Part shown: one piece after another, positions 20,750 through 29,847 of the stretch
Layout of the letters: the number at the start of each line of letters is the position of its first letter
Position numbering within the stretch: position 1 is the first letter of the stretch
NCBI GenBank assembly: GCA_003797895.1
Contig: RKQB01000003.1
Coordinates: forward strand, 62,001-126,000
DNA: 64,000 nt
Source: Cyclobacteriaceae bacterium YHN15
GTDB taxonomy: Bacteria; Bacteroidota; Bacteroidia; Cytophagales; Cyclobacteriaceae
Reading direction: 5' to 3'
The notes under the pieces: generated by a model
What the model was told of the DNA's origin: nothing
Seen by the model: only the letters and a program-made list of their open reading frames with translations
Databases searched by the model: none
Program-made: the position numbers and the translations under genes

Positions 20750-22018
20750 ATGGATAACAAGCAAGTATTTGCTTTGGCTCGTAAAAACCTCGTTTTCGAC
20801 GCCTCATTCACTTCCGCATTTCATACAGCATCAGGTGTCCGGTTTCAAGATATTGAAGGAAGATCTTATATTGATTTTTCATCGGGATACGGGGTTTCGA
20901 ATATCGGGTGGCAGCACCCTGAAATGATTGCTTTGCTACAGCAGCAAGCCGCAAAAAGTAATTATGCCCCTCCTTGGATGCCCACAGAGGAAGCCGCACT
21001 TCTCGCAGAACGGCTTGTAAAGTTTGTACCCGACTCTGGCTATAAAGTCTTACGTGCTACCGGAGGTGGTGATGCCAACGAAATTATCCTAAAGGTTTTG
21101 TTTGCAAGTCAGGGTAAGGGGAGTGTATTGTCATTTTACCGCTCCTATCATGGCGGGACACATGCCGCATTGGGTATGAGCGATATTAAAGCCTTCAAAC
21201 TTCCCGAAATCCGCAAAGAATACGAAGAGCACAAAGTTGAACCGCCCTACTGTTTCCGGTGCCCGGTAAAAAAAGATCCCCTGACCTGTCATACCGAATG
21301 TTTACAGCTAGTAGAAGAAAAGCTTCGCGAAAATCCAGATATCCGAATTTTTATGGCCGAGCCCATCCTTGGTAGCGGTGGAGTGATTGTACCGCCGAAA
21401 AACTACTTTATCCAGCTTCGCACGCTTTGTGACCATTATCAGGTGGTTTTGGTGATGGACGAGGTGCTCACAGGAAATGGTAGAACGGGTCACTGGCTGG
21501 CCTCAGAGCATTTTTCTATTGTGCCTGAGGCTTTTACCCTTGCCAAGGGACTTGCTTCTGGCTATGCTGCCATTGGCGCTGCGATGATCAAAGAGGAATA
21601 CTTGGAGACTTATTACAAATACGACGATGTTTCGAGTTCTTTTGCCTGGACGCCGATGGCCTGTGCTGCGGCATTAAAAAACCTTGAAATTCTCGAACGA
21701 GACTCCTATTTGGAAAATGCCCGAATTCAAGGTGACTACCTCAAAACCAACTTCGAATTTCTGTTACGCAAAAAATTACCGGAGCAATTTGGCGAAGTAC
21801 GTGGTCTTGGAGCCATGCTAGGCTGTGAATTTGTGGATAATCAGCGAAACAAAAACCCAAATCCCCGTCTTGGCATGCGTGTATTATTGGGCATGTTGAA
21901 GCGCGGTTGCATGTGGTGCGCCTCATGGGACTATACTGTGATGATTGCCCTACCGCCTCTTTGTATTACCAAAGATGAATGTGATGAAGCTCTGAATATC
22001 TTAGATGTATCTTTGTAA
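20750..22018 (+). CDS. Class III PLP-dependent aminotransferase
   Basis: The 422-residue protein has normal fold-type I features: a glycine-rich ATGGGDANE phosphate-binding stretch, FYRSYHGGTHAALG, VLVMDEVLTGNGRTG with the cofactor-pairing Asp, and the Schiff-base Lys266 in TLAKGLASGY. It belongs to the ornithine/acetylornithine-omega-aminotransferase superfamily. An unusual insert, CFRCPVKKDPLTCHTEC, holds four cysteines and might bind a metal (inference). It ends within the start region of the GNAT gene that follows, indicating a two-gene unit. The amino donor and acceptor are unknown. It has no signal peptide and is cytosolic. Confidence 0.88.
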   Translation: MDNKQVFALARKNLVFDASFTSAFHTASGVRFQDIEGRSYIDFSSGYGVSNIGWQHPEMIALLQQQAAKSNYAPPWMPTEEAALLAERLVKFVPDSGYKVLRATGGGDANEIILKVLFASQGKGSVLSFYRSYHGGTHAALGMSDIKAFKLPEIRKEYEEHKVEPPYCFRCPVKKDPLTCHTECLQLVEEKLRENPDIRIFMAEPILGSGGVIVPPKNYFIQLRTLCDHYQVVLVMDEVLTGNGRTGHWLASEHFSIVPEAFTLAKGLASGYAAIGAAMIKEEYLETYYKYDDVSSSFAWTPMACAAALKNLEILERDSYLENARIQGDYLKTNFEFLLRKKLPEQFGEVRGLGAMLGCEFVDNQRNKNPNPRLGMRVLLGMLKRGCMWCASWDYTVMIALPPLCITKDECDEALNILDVSL

Positions 22019-22043
22019 AGCTGGAACCTTTAAAGCCCATATC

Positions 22044-23108
22044 ATGATCCAAAAAGACATCCTGCTTAGTGAAGCACCGCATACTGTGGTGCGCTATCAT
22101 GGAATACCCGTACATGCAATTGATTTTTGGAAGCGTATTTCCTGGGGTGCAGAGGGGGCAGTTTATCAAAACCTGCTGGTTGAAGAACATATCCCCCACA
22201 TTGTGGACCCTTCCTTGCTAGCCATCGAAACCGAAGGTCAACTTCAGGCGACCGCGGTTTTCAGCCATGTTAAAGTCCAATCCGGCCCTCAACTGTACAG
22301 TTGTCACTATATCAGGTATTTTGCAACCGACAGTGCCGTCCGAGGACAGGGACTCACCAAACGCTATGGCCACCAAATCATGTCGCTGGTAAAGGAACAA
22401 TTTCCAGGACAGGCTATGTATTTTGCCTTGGTAGAGCGCGGAAATAAGGCCTCATTCAAGTCGGTACAGCGAGCGGGCTATGAACACACCGCTACCATCA
22501 AAACGATCGGTTTCAGCCGTTTTTTCCCCAGGCGTTCCTCTCGTATCCATCTTTGCCAAAGCAGCGAAGAGCGTCGTTTAGTCCTCCAAAAGCTGCATAC
22601 TTTTTACTGGGAACATGCATTGGTACAATTCAACCCTGTTTTTCTGCACAATCAATATTATGTGTTAAAAGACCATTCCGGAAAAATCATCGCTGGATGC
22701 CAATATCAGCGTTGCCATTGGCGGGTAAATAAAATGCCGGGCTTTACAGGAAAATTACTGATAAAGACGTTGCCTTACTTGCCTATGCTCCGGCGTATAT
22801 TTAATCCCAAAAGTTTTAAGTTTTTGGCCTTTGAAGCCATTTTTGTGGAGCCAGGTGCAGAAGCAGCTCTTGCCGAGTTGTTCGAAGGCATTTTGCAACT
22901 CGAAAAACTCAATACAGCCATGTACTGGCTCGATTCCAGAGACCCACAATTCCAGGCCTGGACCCAGCGTTTTCCCTTGGGACTCATCCACCCCTTTATA
23001 AAATCGAATGATGTGTACATGATGCAGTCCTTCCAAAACTTCAGCGAAGCAGAAGCGCAAGCCTTCAAAAATCGGCCATTTTATGCCTCAGCTTTTGATT
23101 ATGCCTGA
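22044..23108 (+). CDS. GNAT-family acyltransferase paired with the aminotransferase
   Basis: I take the ATG at 22044, because the longer frame from 22005 overlaps the aminotransferase stop and adds a segment not like a GNAT start. The 354-residue protein has one clear acetyl-CoA-binding motif, IRYFATDSAVRGQGLTKRYG (the R-x-x-G-x-G element), followed by YFALVERGNKASFKSVQRAG, a typical motif B. The C-terminal half, from about residue 185, lacks a second obvious motif and could be a degenerate second GNAT domain. Translational proximity to the aminotransferase suggests that it acylates the amine product, a pathway inferred only from order. Confidence 0.75.
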   Translation: MIQKDILLSEAPHTVVRYHGIPVHAIDFWKRISWGAEGAVYQNLLVEEHIPHIVDPSLLAIETEGQLQATAVFSHVKVQSGPQLYSCHYIRYFATDSAVRGQGLTKRYGHQIMSLVKEQFPGQAMYFALVERGNKASFKSVQRAGYEHTATIKTIGFSRFFPRRSSRIHLCQSSEERRLVLQKLHTFYWEHALVQFNPVFLHNQYYVLKDHSGKIIAGCQYQRCHWRVNKMPGFTGKLLIKTLPYLPMLRRIFNPKSFKFLAFEAIFVEPGAEAALAELFEGILQLEKLNTAMYWLDSRDPQFQAWTQRFPLGLIHPFIKSNDVYMMQSFQNFSEAEAQAFKNRPFYASAFDYA

Positions 23109-23183
23109 AAGCCAATGTTTCTTGACTGACGGCAATTCTTTTTTATTAAGGATTTTAGAAATTTTCTATTTCCCTGGTTGGAA

Positions 23184-24728
23184 TCAATTTGGACTTTTGC
23201 GGTGCATGGTTGCTTGTTCATAGGAATAGGTCAGTTTGATCAAAACCGGTTCATCAAACATCCTACCCAAAAACTGTATGCCTGCCGGAAGATTTCCGGA
23301 AGTAAATCCCATGGGAACGGTAAAGGCGGGTTGCCCGGTATGGGGAGAAACAATCTGACTGTTATCCCCTTTATATTCCTCTTCAAAAAATGTGATCCGG
23401 GCAGGTTTGTTATTCCAAGAGGGGTATACCAAAGCATCCAATTGCAGTTCATCCATTTTATTTTCGATGGCCTCCCTAAATGCCACCCTCCTGATATCTG
23501 TATAGGCATCTCCACAAGGAATGTCAGGGTTTTCCCGACGGAGTGTATTGGATGACAAGCGCTCCATTCTGTCTCTGGTATAGGCGGACTTTGAACCTAT
23601 TCGCATGATATCTTCCAATGATTGGACTGTATCTCTCTTGACATAAGTCTTAAGAAAATCCTCCAAATCCAAACGAAATGTGGGACACCATTGATCCTGA
23701 CTGAGCTTTTCGAAATCGGTTATTGCCACATTTTCAATGATCTCAGCCCCCTGTTCCTCCATATCAAACAGTGCTTTTTCGAAAAGAGCATAAACTTCAT
23801 CATCAGGATTGTTTTCAACCAGGTTTCTCAATACCCCTATTCTTGCACCCTTTAGTCCTTCCCTGTCCAGGTATTGGGTGTAATTGGAAGGGATTTTTCC
23901 TTCGGAATACCGTGTTAAAGAATCCTGGGGATCATATCCCGCAATGACCTCCAACACTTTCACTGCATCTTCGACCGTTCTGCACATGGGGCCTACTACA
24001 TCATTTCTGAGGTAAAGGGGTACTATACCCTCTCTGCTGACCAGTCCCAAGGTTGTCCGGAAACCGACCAATGCATTGTGGGAAGATGGTCCACGGATGG
24101 AATTGCCGGTATCCGTACCTAGGCCAATTGTCCCGAAGTTTGAAGCCATGGAGGCACCGGTCCCTCCACTTGAACCGGCAGGAACATAATCGAGATTATA
24201 AGGATTTCTGGTAATCCCCACCGTGGAGCTTTCCGAATGCATGGGACTGAATGCCCATTCGGCCATATTGGATTTGGCGATGACAATCGCTCCGGCTTCA
24301 ATAAGCTTTTTGATAATAAAGGCATCTTCTTCAGGATAATAATCCTGCAAAGCCAGAGATCCGGCTGTGGTAGGTAATCCCTCTGTATTGATGTTGTCTT
24401 TGACAATCAGGGGAATGCCATGAAGGGGTCGAAGCGTTTTTGTTTGTTGAAATTCCTCATCCAAGGCTTTTGCCATTTCCATAGCATTGGGATTGACCAT
24501 GCTGATCGAATTGATGTCCTTGTCCATTTCTTCTATCCTATCCAAATAAGCCTGTACCAATTGCTGGCTATTGAATTTCCCGCTATGATAGGCTGTATGG
24601 ATATCGGAGATCGCGAGTTCTGAAAGGTCAATCGCTTCCTTATTTGGGGCGCTGCATCCTAAGAATGTAATAAGGGTAATTACCCATAGAATGGCTTTTT
24701 TGTGAAAATTTGTTTGGAGTTGTGTCAT
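23184..24728 (-). CDS. Amidase-signature-family hydrolase, lipoprotein
   Basis: With the start at 24728 the protein has 514 residues and a lipobox (LITFLGCSAP), so it is anchored in the envelope. The Ser-cisSer-Lys triad is intact: Lys110 in LIVKDNINTEG, Ser186 in PAGSSGGT, and nucleophile Ser210 in GTDTGNSIRGP, 24 residues after the cis-Ser as in malonamidase. The family hydrolyses carboxamides (glutamyl-tRNA amidotransferase A relatives, aryl and fatty amides), and an exported member implies an extracytoplasmic amide. It is a single gene convergent with the GNAT gene. An alternative Met lies 21 nt upstream. Confidence 0.88.
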   Translation of the reverse strand: MTQLQTNFHKKAILWVITLITFLGCSAPNKEAIDLSELAISDIHTAYHSGKFNSQQLVQAYLDRIEEMDKDINSISMVNPNAMEMAKALDEEFQQTKTLRPLHGIPLIVKDNINTEGLPTTAGSLALQDYYPEEDAFIIKKLIEAGAIVIAKSNMAEWAFSPMHSESSTVGITRNPYNLDYVPAGSSGGTGASMASNFGTIGLGTDTGNSIRGPSSHNALVGFRTTLGLVSREGIVPLYLRNDVVGPMCRTVEDAVKVLEVIAGYDPQDSLTRYSEGKIPSNYTQYLDREGLKGARIGVLRNLVENNPDDEVYALFEKALFDMEEQGAEIIENVAITDFEKLSQDQWCPTFRLDLEDFLKTYVKRDTVQSLEDIMRIGSKSAYTRDRMERLSSNTLRRENPDIPCGDAYTDIRRVAFREAIENKMDELQLDALVYPSWNNKPARITFFEEEYKGDNSQIVSPHTGQPAFTVPMGFTSGNLPAGIQFLGRMFDEPVLIKLTYSYEQATMHRKSPN

Positions 24729-24782
24729 AGTAGTGGTGAAAATTGGCATTTACAGATTCAAGATTGACATCAAAATGGGCGT

Positions 24783-24920
24783 CATTCCGAGGCACGAGGA
24801 ATCTCTAAAGGTTCAATTACACGGTTGAATTACTGGAGATTAACCCTTTTGATCAAAATCAACCTTTTTCTGAACCTCGGGAGACCCTTCTCCCGATAGC
24901 CATCGGGATCAGGGTGACGG
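24783..24920. repeat. Dispersed-repeat-like palindromes in a 330-nt gap
   Basis: The gap 24750-25083 has no gene. It contains TCATTCCGAGGCACGAGGAA followed by GTTCAATTAC/GGTTGAAT and overlapping palindromes GGGAGACCCTTCTCCC (24879-24894) and CCCGATAGCCATCGGG (24892-24907). Sequences of this sort are common interspersed elements in Bacteroidota intergenic DNA (recalled, not searched). Confidence 0.55.
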
Positions 24921-25083
24921 GAACTCCGGAATTCTGTCATTAAGCAAATAATCTGTCCGTTTTTATAATGTAAGATATTTGTGGATATTGGATATTAATA
25001 GATATTTCACTGGAAACAATCCACAATCCCCCAGAAATTTTGTACTTGTAAGATGGCGGATAATCTACAGTTTATTAGTGTTT

Positions 25084-25875
25084 TCAAAGATGCTCGTTTA
25101 TTTGCGCTTTCAGCAAAAGGAGATTTTCCTTTCGGGTTTCTATTCTTGATATAAGGTTGAAGCACCTTCCCATATCCCCAATGACATATGCTTCGAAATG
25201 GGGATCATATAACACCTTTTCATGGTCACTTTTGATTATTCTGTTGTCCTTGATGGAATCAAGCAGCTCATAGAATTTTGAATTCCCTTTTTCTGCCATC
25301 ACCATCTTGCCCGAATTAATGGAAACATGATAAGAAGGAATAGTAGCCATGACAGGCTCAAATCTGTCATTGATGAAATCGGTAATGGAGGTCATAATTA
25401 TTCTGACTTTTTCAAAATCAGCATAGTATTGATTGAGAAATTTAAGGGTTTCTTTTTGCCTGAAATTACTGAATGCTCCTGAGGATTTTGCCGATTCAAA
25501 GGCAGTGGAATAGCTCGTAGCAGCTTCTGAATAATAAAGCGGCTCTATCAATATTCCGAACTTTTCAGCTCCCATTTTATCAGCTGGATTTCTCAGGTAA
25601 GTCAATAAGGTGGATAAAATCTCAATCCTATTATGGTGAAATTCAGTAAGAAAATCCAACTTTTCAAGGTCCTTGTCCAGGTCACTTATGACATCTGAAT
25701 AAAAATCAGCCTCCTGATTCCGGTACTTCCGGTTTTCATTCCAGGTGTTGATTTGGAGGGCAATGAGGATACCGATGACGACAAGAAAAATTTCGCCGAT
25801 GGCATAAGCGAGGTATCGGGTGAAACGATTCTGGGAGAGAAGTTTTTGGCGGATTTTTCGGAAGAATTTTAGCAT
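25084..25875 (-). CDS. DUF6090-type membrane protein (isolated copy)
   Basis: The 263-residue protein has the family start FFRKIRQKLLSQNRFTRYLA, then one membrane helix (GEIFLVVIGILIALQI), then a probable periplasmic helical domain. AKSSGAFSNFRQKETLKFLN near residues 115-135 is the SSG-type motif shared by most copies. It has no in-frame palindrome. It is separated from the main array by the RAYT gene and the molybdenum hydroxylase operon and lies directly next to the repeat family that surrounds the RAYT gene. Function unknown. Confidence 0.75.
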   Translation of the reverse strand: MLKFFRKIRQKLLSQNRFTRYLAYAIGEIFLVVIGILIALQINTWNENRKYRNQEADFYSDVISDLDKDLEKLDFLTEFHHNRIEILSTLLTYLRNPADKMGAEKFGILIEPLYYSEAATSYSTAFESAKSSGAFSNFRQKETLKFLNQYYADFEKVRIIMTSITDFINDRFEPVMATIPSYHVSINSGKMVMAEKGNSKFYELLDSIKDNRIIKSDHEKVLYDPHFEAYVIGDMGRCFNLISRIETRKENLLLLKAQINEHL

Positions 25876-25924
25876 TATTTTTTTTGGCCTTCAGGGTATT
25901 AAAATTTCTTGTTTGCTGATTATA

Positions 25925-25995
25925 TCCCGTACCTAAAGGCACGGAGGGGGTTTGGTTAATTTTTTGTTCTACCCATATTTTGTCCCTAAAGGGAC
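25925..25995 (+). repeat. RAYT-associated repeat, copy 1
   Basis: This copy contains TACCTAAAGGCACGGAGG, a TTTGGTTAATTTTT spacer, TTCTACCCATATTTTG, and the palindrome GTCCCTAAAGGGAC. It lies 150 nt beyond the 3' end of the transposase gene at 26147-26608 and matches 26622-26693 closely in the same orientation. Confidence 0.85.
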
Positions 25996-26070
25996 TGATA
26001 TTTTGATCCAATTATTCTATCCCAAGTTAAATTGCGAGAAACTGATATTTTGAATATCTATCGTTTTTCG

Positions 26071-26138
26071 GTCCCTTTAGGGACCTGCTATGGGTAGAAA
26101 CATTAAAATTGTATAGACCGTCTGTGCCTTTAGGTACA
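26071..26138 (-). repeat. RAYT-associated repeat, inverted copy
   Basis: GTCCCTTTAGGGAC (26071-26084), then CTATGGGTAGAA and TGTGCCTTTAGGTACA: the modules of copy 1 in reverse order and orientation. With copy 1 it forms an inverted pair next to the transposase stop. Confidence 0.75.
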
Positions 26139-26146
26139 GCATATGA

Positions 26147-26608
26147 TCATTCTATTGGCTTGAAAATATACCGTGGATCATATTCAATCTCATGAATTTT
26201 AAGAAGCTCTTCATATTCTTCAAGAAATGATCTTTTTGAATGATGTTTTTCCTGATCCTGAATATATTTGATTACCCTTGGCACTTGGTTTTTTGAATAA
26301 GAGAAGGCCCCATAACCGGATTGCCAGGAAAACTTGCCTTTGACAAAACCCTTTGTATTTATCCATTTGGATGAATCTTCCTTCACCATTTGCATCAAAT
26401 CTGCCAATGCCTGTGTAGGTCTCAGGCCGATCAGTATGTGAACATGGTCAGGCATTCCGTTTATCTGTAAAACCTTGTGGCCGTGATTTTGCACCACTCC
26501 GGTGATGTATTTATAAAGCTCATCTTTCCAGTTATTATTGATCAGAGATATCCGGTTTTGAACCGCAAATACAGCTTGAATATGAATTTGTGTATAGGTA
26601 TTTGCCAT
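26147..26608 (-). CDS. REP-associated tyrosine transposase (RAYT, IS200/IS605 Y1 family)
   Basis: The 153-residue protein matches the small Y1 transposase fold. MPDHVHILIGL contains the HUH metal-binding pair, and the single catalytic tyrosine is expected in SGYGAFSYSKNQ before the C-terminal helix VIKYIQDQEKHH. The N-terminus MANTYTQIHIQAVFAVQNR is typical. It is a single gene with no TnpB partner. It is flanked on both sides by copies of one palindromic repeat family, the arrangement known for RAYT/REP systems, in which the enzyme processes the hairpins. It appears intact. Confidence 0.9.
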   Translation of the reverse strand: MANTYTQIHIQAVFAVQNRISLINNNWKDELYKYITGVVQNHGHKVLQINGMPDHVHILIGLRPTQALADLMQMVKEDSSKWINTKGFVKGKFSWQSGYGAFSYSKNQVPRVIKYIQDQEKHHSKRSFLEEYEELLKIHEIEYDPRYIFKPIE

Positions 26609-26621
26609 CTTAAATATTTTA

Positions 26622-26693
26622 TCCCGTACCTAAAGGCACGGAGGGTGTTTGGTTAATTTTTTTATTCTACCCATATTTTGTCCCTAAAGGGAC
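26622..26693 (+). repeat. RAYT-associated repeat, copy 2
   Basis: This is a near-identical direct copy of 25925-25995, beginning 13 nt upstream of the transposase start and ending in GTCCCTAAAGGGAC. Confidence 0.85.
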
Positions 26694-26756
26694 AATTCTC
26701 CCAGATCATCTTCCAAACGAGCAGGCCTAAAGGCATAGTTTTTTCATATCATTTTA

Positions 26757-26785
26757 TTCTACCCATATTTTGTCCCTAAAGGGAC
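26757..26785 (+). repeat. RAYT-associated repeat, partial copy 3
   Basis: This copy retains only the right half: TTCTACCCATATTTTG plus GTCCCTAAAGGGAC. A degraded left half (GGCCTAAAGGCATAG) sits about 30 nt before it. Confidence 0.75.
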
Positions 26786-26819
26786 TGGAATTAATTCTTG
26801 ATGCCAAGAGAAGATTGTA

Positions 26820-29045
26820 TCAAGTCGTCGGACGGATCGATGCTCTCAGATCGTTTTTGGAAATAGGAAGTTGTCGAATCCGGATTCCGGTAGCATCAAA
26901 TATGGCATTGGTCACGGCAGGCGCGATAACCGGAGTACTTGGTTCGCCCGCTCCTCCCGGAGGATTTCCGGAATTGATAATATGCGTTTCAATTTTTGGC
27001 GCTTCATCCATTCGGGTAACTGGATAATTATGGAAATTGCTTTGCACCACAGCCCCGTTTTCGATAGTAATCTCCCCAGTCATGGCAGCTGCCAATCCGT
27101 AGATTATTCCACTTTCCATCTGGGCAATGAATCCATTTGGGTGAATGGCAAATCCCGGATCAACTGCACATACTACCCGATGCACTTTCACCTTTCCGTC
27201 AATGCCGACTTCCACTTCTGCAACCTCAGCCACAATAGAACCAAAAGATTGTGCAATAGCGATGCCTCTGCCCCAATTGGCAGGAAGGGGGGCTCCCCAA
27301 TTTGACTTTTCGTAAACCATGTCCAACACTCGTTGGAACCTTGAATTATCCTTTGTCAGGTTTTTTCTGTAGGTAAGAGGATCCTGCTTGGCAGCATGAG
27401 CCATTTCATCAATAAAGGACTCTGTTAAAAACCCATGCGTGGAATGGTCCACGCTTCGCCAGTTGCCCCATGGTACATGGAAGGCAGGGCTGGAATATTG
27501 AATCAATTGATTGGGAATTGAGTATGGAATATCTGCCGCCTCAGGGGGATGGTGCTTGAATATAAACTGATGGGCGTAAGCAATGGGAATTCCCGATTGA
27601 TCCAAGCCTGCCTTCATACGACTGATGGTTGCCTCCCGATAGACATCATGCTGCGTATCTTCTTCTCTGGACCAGATTAATTTGACCGGGTAATCCACTT
27701 CTTTGGCGATCAGTATCGCCTGCTTTATCACATCTGTCTCACCACGTCTTCCAAATCCTCCGCCCAGGAGTTGATTGTGGACTGTGACCTGATCGATGTC
27801 TATTTCAAGGAGTTCTGCAGCGGCAGCCTTGACCCCTAGGGGGTTTTGACTTCCACACCAAACCTCACATTTTCCATCGCGTACCCAAGCAGTGCAGTTC
27901 ATAGGTTCCATGGTGGCGTGGGCCAAAAACGGAAGTTGGTATTCTGCCTCGACAAGGATAGCTGCCTGTTCCAAGGCGGTTGCTGCGTCTCCGTCTTTGA
28001 AATGTATATCCAGATTTCCTTCCGCCAAATCAGTATCCATGGCCTTGCTATACCGATCCATGATTTTTTCCTGATTCAGGCCACTATTTTCTGTGGTTTC
28101 AAATTCAATGGGAAGTGCATCCAGTGTAATTTTTGCCTGCCAATAACCATCCGCAATGACAGCCACTGCATCCCCTAAGTTTACAATCTTTTTTACTCCC
28201 TGTTGGCTAGAAGAGACAATGGTGTCCACAGATTTTACCTTACTTCCAAAAACCGGGGCTGCCTTAATCGTGGCATATTTCATTCCAGGTACCTGCACAT
28301 CCAGTCCAAATTGAGCTTCGCCGGTCACCTTGGCGGGTATGTCAAATCGAGGCGGGGAAGTACCCATAAGGGTAAACTCCTCGATTGATTTTAGCTTTGG
28401 CCTGGTGGGTATATTGACCTTGGCTGCTGCAGGTGCAAGCTCCGCAAAAGTGGCAATAAGTTTACTTCCTGGGTGACTTATGATGCTGTTTTGGGCAGTG
28501 AGCTCCTCTACCGGGACCTTCCAGGTATCTGCCGCGGCCTGCATCAGCATGGATTTGGCTGCAGCTCCTGCGATCCGCATGGCCTGCTGACCGGTAAACC
28601 TCACCGAAGCACTTCCTCCTGTAATCTGGAAATTCAGGGATTTGACTGCAGTGAGAAAAACCCCATCGATCGTTTCTTCTATAAACTTTGGGAAAGTGGC
28701 ATTGCCTGCGATAAAACCTTTCAATAAGGTGTAATTGGCATATTCTTTATCAGCGGGAGCTTCCTGAAACTTTACTTTAGACCAATCGGCATCCATTTCG
28801 TCAGCGAGCATCATCGCCAATGCGGTATGCACGCCCTGTCCCATTTCGGCATGTGGAATGATGGCCGTGACCGTATTATCAGGAGCGATTTTGAGCCAAA
28901 TATTCATGACCGTTTCTCCTTCTGAAGCAATCAATCCGGCTACTTTGGAGGAGCGGTTTCCCGGTCGGATGGCTATTCCAATCACCAAAGTTCCCCCCGC
29001 CAAAACTCCAGCTCCAATAAATGCGCGTCTAGTCCATTTTTTCAT
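26820..29045 (-). CDS. Molybdenum hydroxylase large subunit (isoquinoline-1-oxidoreductase-beta-like)
   Basis: The 741-residue protein has a twin-arginine type start (KKWTRRAFIGAGVLAGG), so it is probably exported folded. Family motifs include PHAEMGQGVHTALAMMLADE, LLGGGFGRRGETD and GAGEPSTPVIAPAVTNAIFD, the molybdopterin-contacting segments of xanthine-dehydrogenase-family large subunits that lack the FAD subunit. With the adjacent iron-sulfur gene it forms the two-subunit aldehyde or N-heterocycle oxidoreductase. The usual c-type cytochrome partner and XdhC maturation protein are not visible nearby. Confidence 0.9.
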   Translation of the reverse strand: MKKWTRRAFIGAGVLAGGTLVIGIAIRPGNRSSKVAGLIASEGETVMNIWLKIAPDNTVTAIIPHAEMGQGVHTALAMMLADEMDADWSKVKFQEAPADKEYANYTLLKGFIAGNATFPKFIEETIDGVFLTAVKSLNFQITGGSASVRFTGQQAMRIAGAAAKSMLMQAAADTWKVPVEELTAQNSIISHPGSKLIATFAELAPAAAKVNIPTRPKLKSIEEFTLMGTSPPRFDIPAKVTGEAQFGLDVQVPGMKYATIKAAPVFGSKVKSVDTIVSSSQQGVKKIVNLGDAVAVIADGYWQAKITLDALPIEFETTENSGLNQEKIMDRYSKAMDTDLAEGNLDIHFKDGDAATALEQAAILVEAEYQLPFLAHATMEPMNCTAWVRDGKCEVWCGSQNPLGVKAAAAELLEIDIDQVTVHNQLLGGGFGRRGETDVIKQAILIAKEVDYPVKLIWSREEDTQHDVYREATISRMKAGLDQSGIPIAYAHQFIFKHHPPEAADIPYSIPNQLIQYSSPAFHVPWGNWRSVDHSTHGFLTESFIDEMAHAAKQDPLTYRKNLTKDNSRFQRVLDMVYEKSNWGAPLPANWGRGIAIAQSFGSIVAEVAEVEVGIDGKVKVHRVVCAVDPGFAIHPNGFIAQMESGIIYGLAAAMTGEITIENGAVVQSNFHNYPVTRMDEAPKIETHIINSGNPPGGAGEPSTPVIAPAVTNAIFDATGIRIRQLPISKNDLRASIRPTT

Positions 29046-29056
29046 TGCTATATTTT

Positions 29057-29533
29057 TTAGAGTGATGTGGAAGATTGAAGAGTTGCTGAAGCGCGCTTAA
29101 TGGCAGACTTTATGCGTCCATACATGCCGCAGCGGCAAATGTTTCCTGACATGGCAGCATCAATTTCCTCATCGCTTGGAGAGGGATTTTCATTCAATAG
29201 AGCTACCGCTGACATGATCTGACCGGACTGGCAATAGCCGCATTGGGGCGTCTGTTCCTCAATCCAAGCTTGCTGCACGATATGAAGGGTATTTTTATCA
29301 GGAGCCATTCCTTCAATGGTGGTGATGTTCTTCCCTTCCGCTGAGATTGCAGGTGTTATGCAGGAGCGAACAGGTTGGCCATCCAAATGAACTGTACAGG
29401 CACCACATTGAGCGATACCGCATCCAAATTTGGTCCCGGTCAATCCACACTGTTCGCGGATTACCCAAAGCAGGGGTATGTCAGCTGTGGCATCAACTTG
29501 ATATTCCTTTCCATTAATAGTCAGACTAGTCAT
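29057..29533 (-). CDS. [2Fe-2S] subunit of molybdenum hydroxylase (isoquinoline-1-oxidoreductase-alpha-like)
   Basis: The 158-residue protein carries two iron-sulfur domains. The N-terminal plant-ferredoxin-type cluster is in [17 protein letters not shown], and the helical C-terminal cluster uses QCGYCQSG and [12 protein letters not shown]. It precedes the large subunit by 11 nt on the same strand, so the two are co-expressed. It is intact, of normal length, and lacks a signal, so it would be exported with its Tat partner. Confidence 0.92.
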   Translation of the reverse strand: MTSLTINGKEYQVDATADIPLLWVIREQCGLTGTKFGCGIAQCGACTVHLDGQPVRSCITPAISAEGKNITTIEGMAPDKNTLHIVQQAWIEEQTPQCGYCQSGQIMSAVALLNENPSPSDEEIDAAMSGNICRCGMYGRIKSAIKRASATLQSSTSL

Positions 29534-29597
29534 ATTTCACGGTTATAATTATTTGTCAATATCGGAATTAAATTAGAAATCATAGTTCTTCAAGTGC

Positions 29598-29846
29598 TTA
29601 GATGATATTTTCTGCAAGGTAAAGTTGGACTTTATGATTTTTGGATTTTATGACTTGAAAGTGCAATGAACCAGCTTGAAAGAAGTACAAGAAGAAGTTC
29701 CTTGTGTCCTTCCATTGGGAAATTTTCCTGAACGGAATCGGAATTAAAATTCCAGAAAATAAAAAAGCGTAGATGCATTTTTGGAAGAGGAGTTTTTGCC
29801 AGATTCCTGCCTGTCCGGCAGGCAGGTTTCGGAAGAATGAGATCAT
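29598..29846 (-). pseudogene. Remnant of a DUF6090-type gene start with in-frame palindrome
   Basis: The frame begins MISFFRN, then LPAGQAG, then IWQKLLFQK, which mirrors the paralogues' MISFFRKIRQKLL with seven extra residues after residue 7. The remaining 60 residues do not resemble the family and no membrane helix of the family type follows. I read it as the broken start of a thirteenth array member. It lies immediately downstream of the gene at 29848-30621. Confidence 0.45.
29806..29826. repeat. 21-bp palindrome within DUF6090 remnant
   Basis: CCTGCCTGTCCGGCAGGCAG plus one G. On the minus strand it encodes LPAGQAG in the remnant's frame. Confidence 0.85.
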
Positions 29847-29847
29847 T

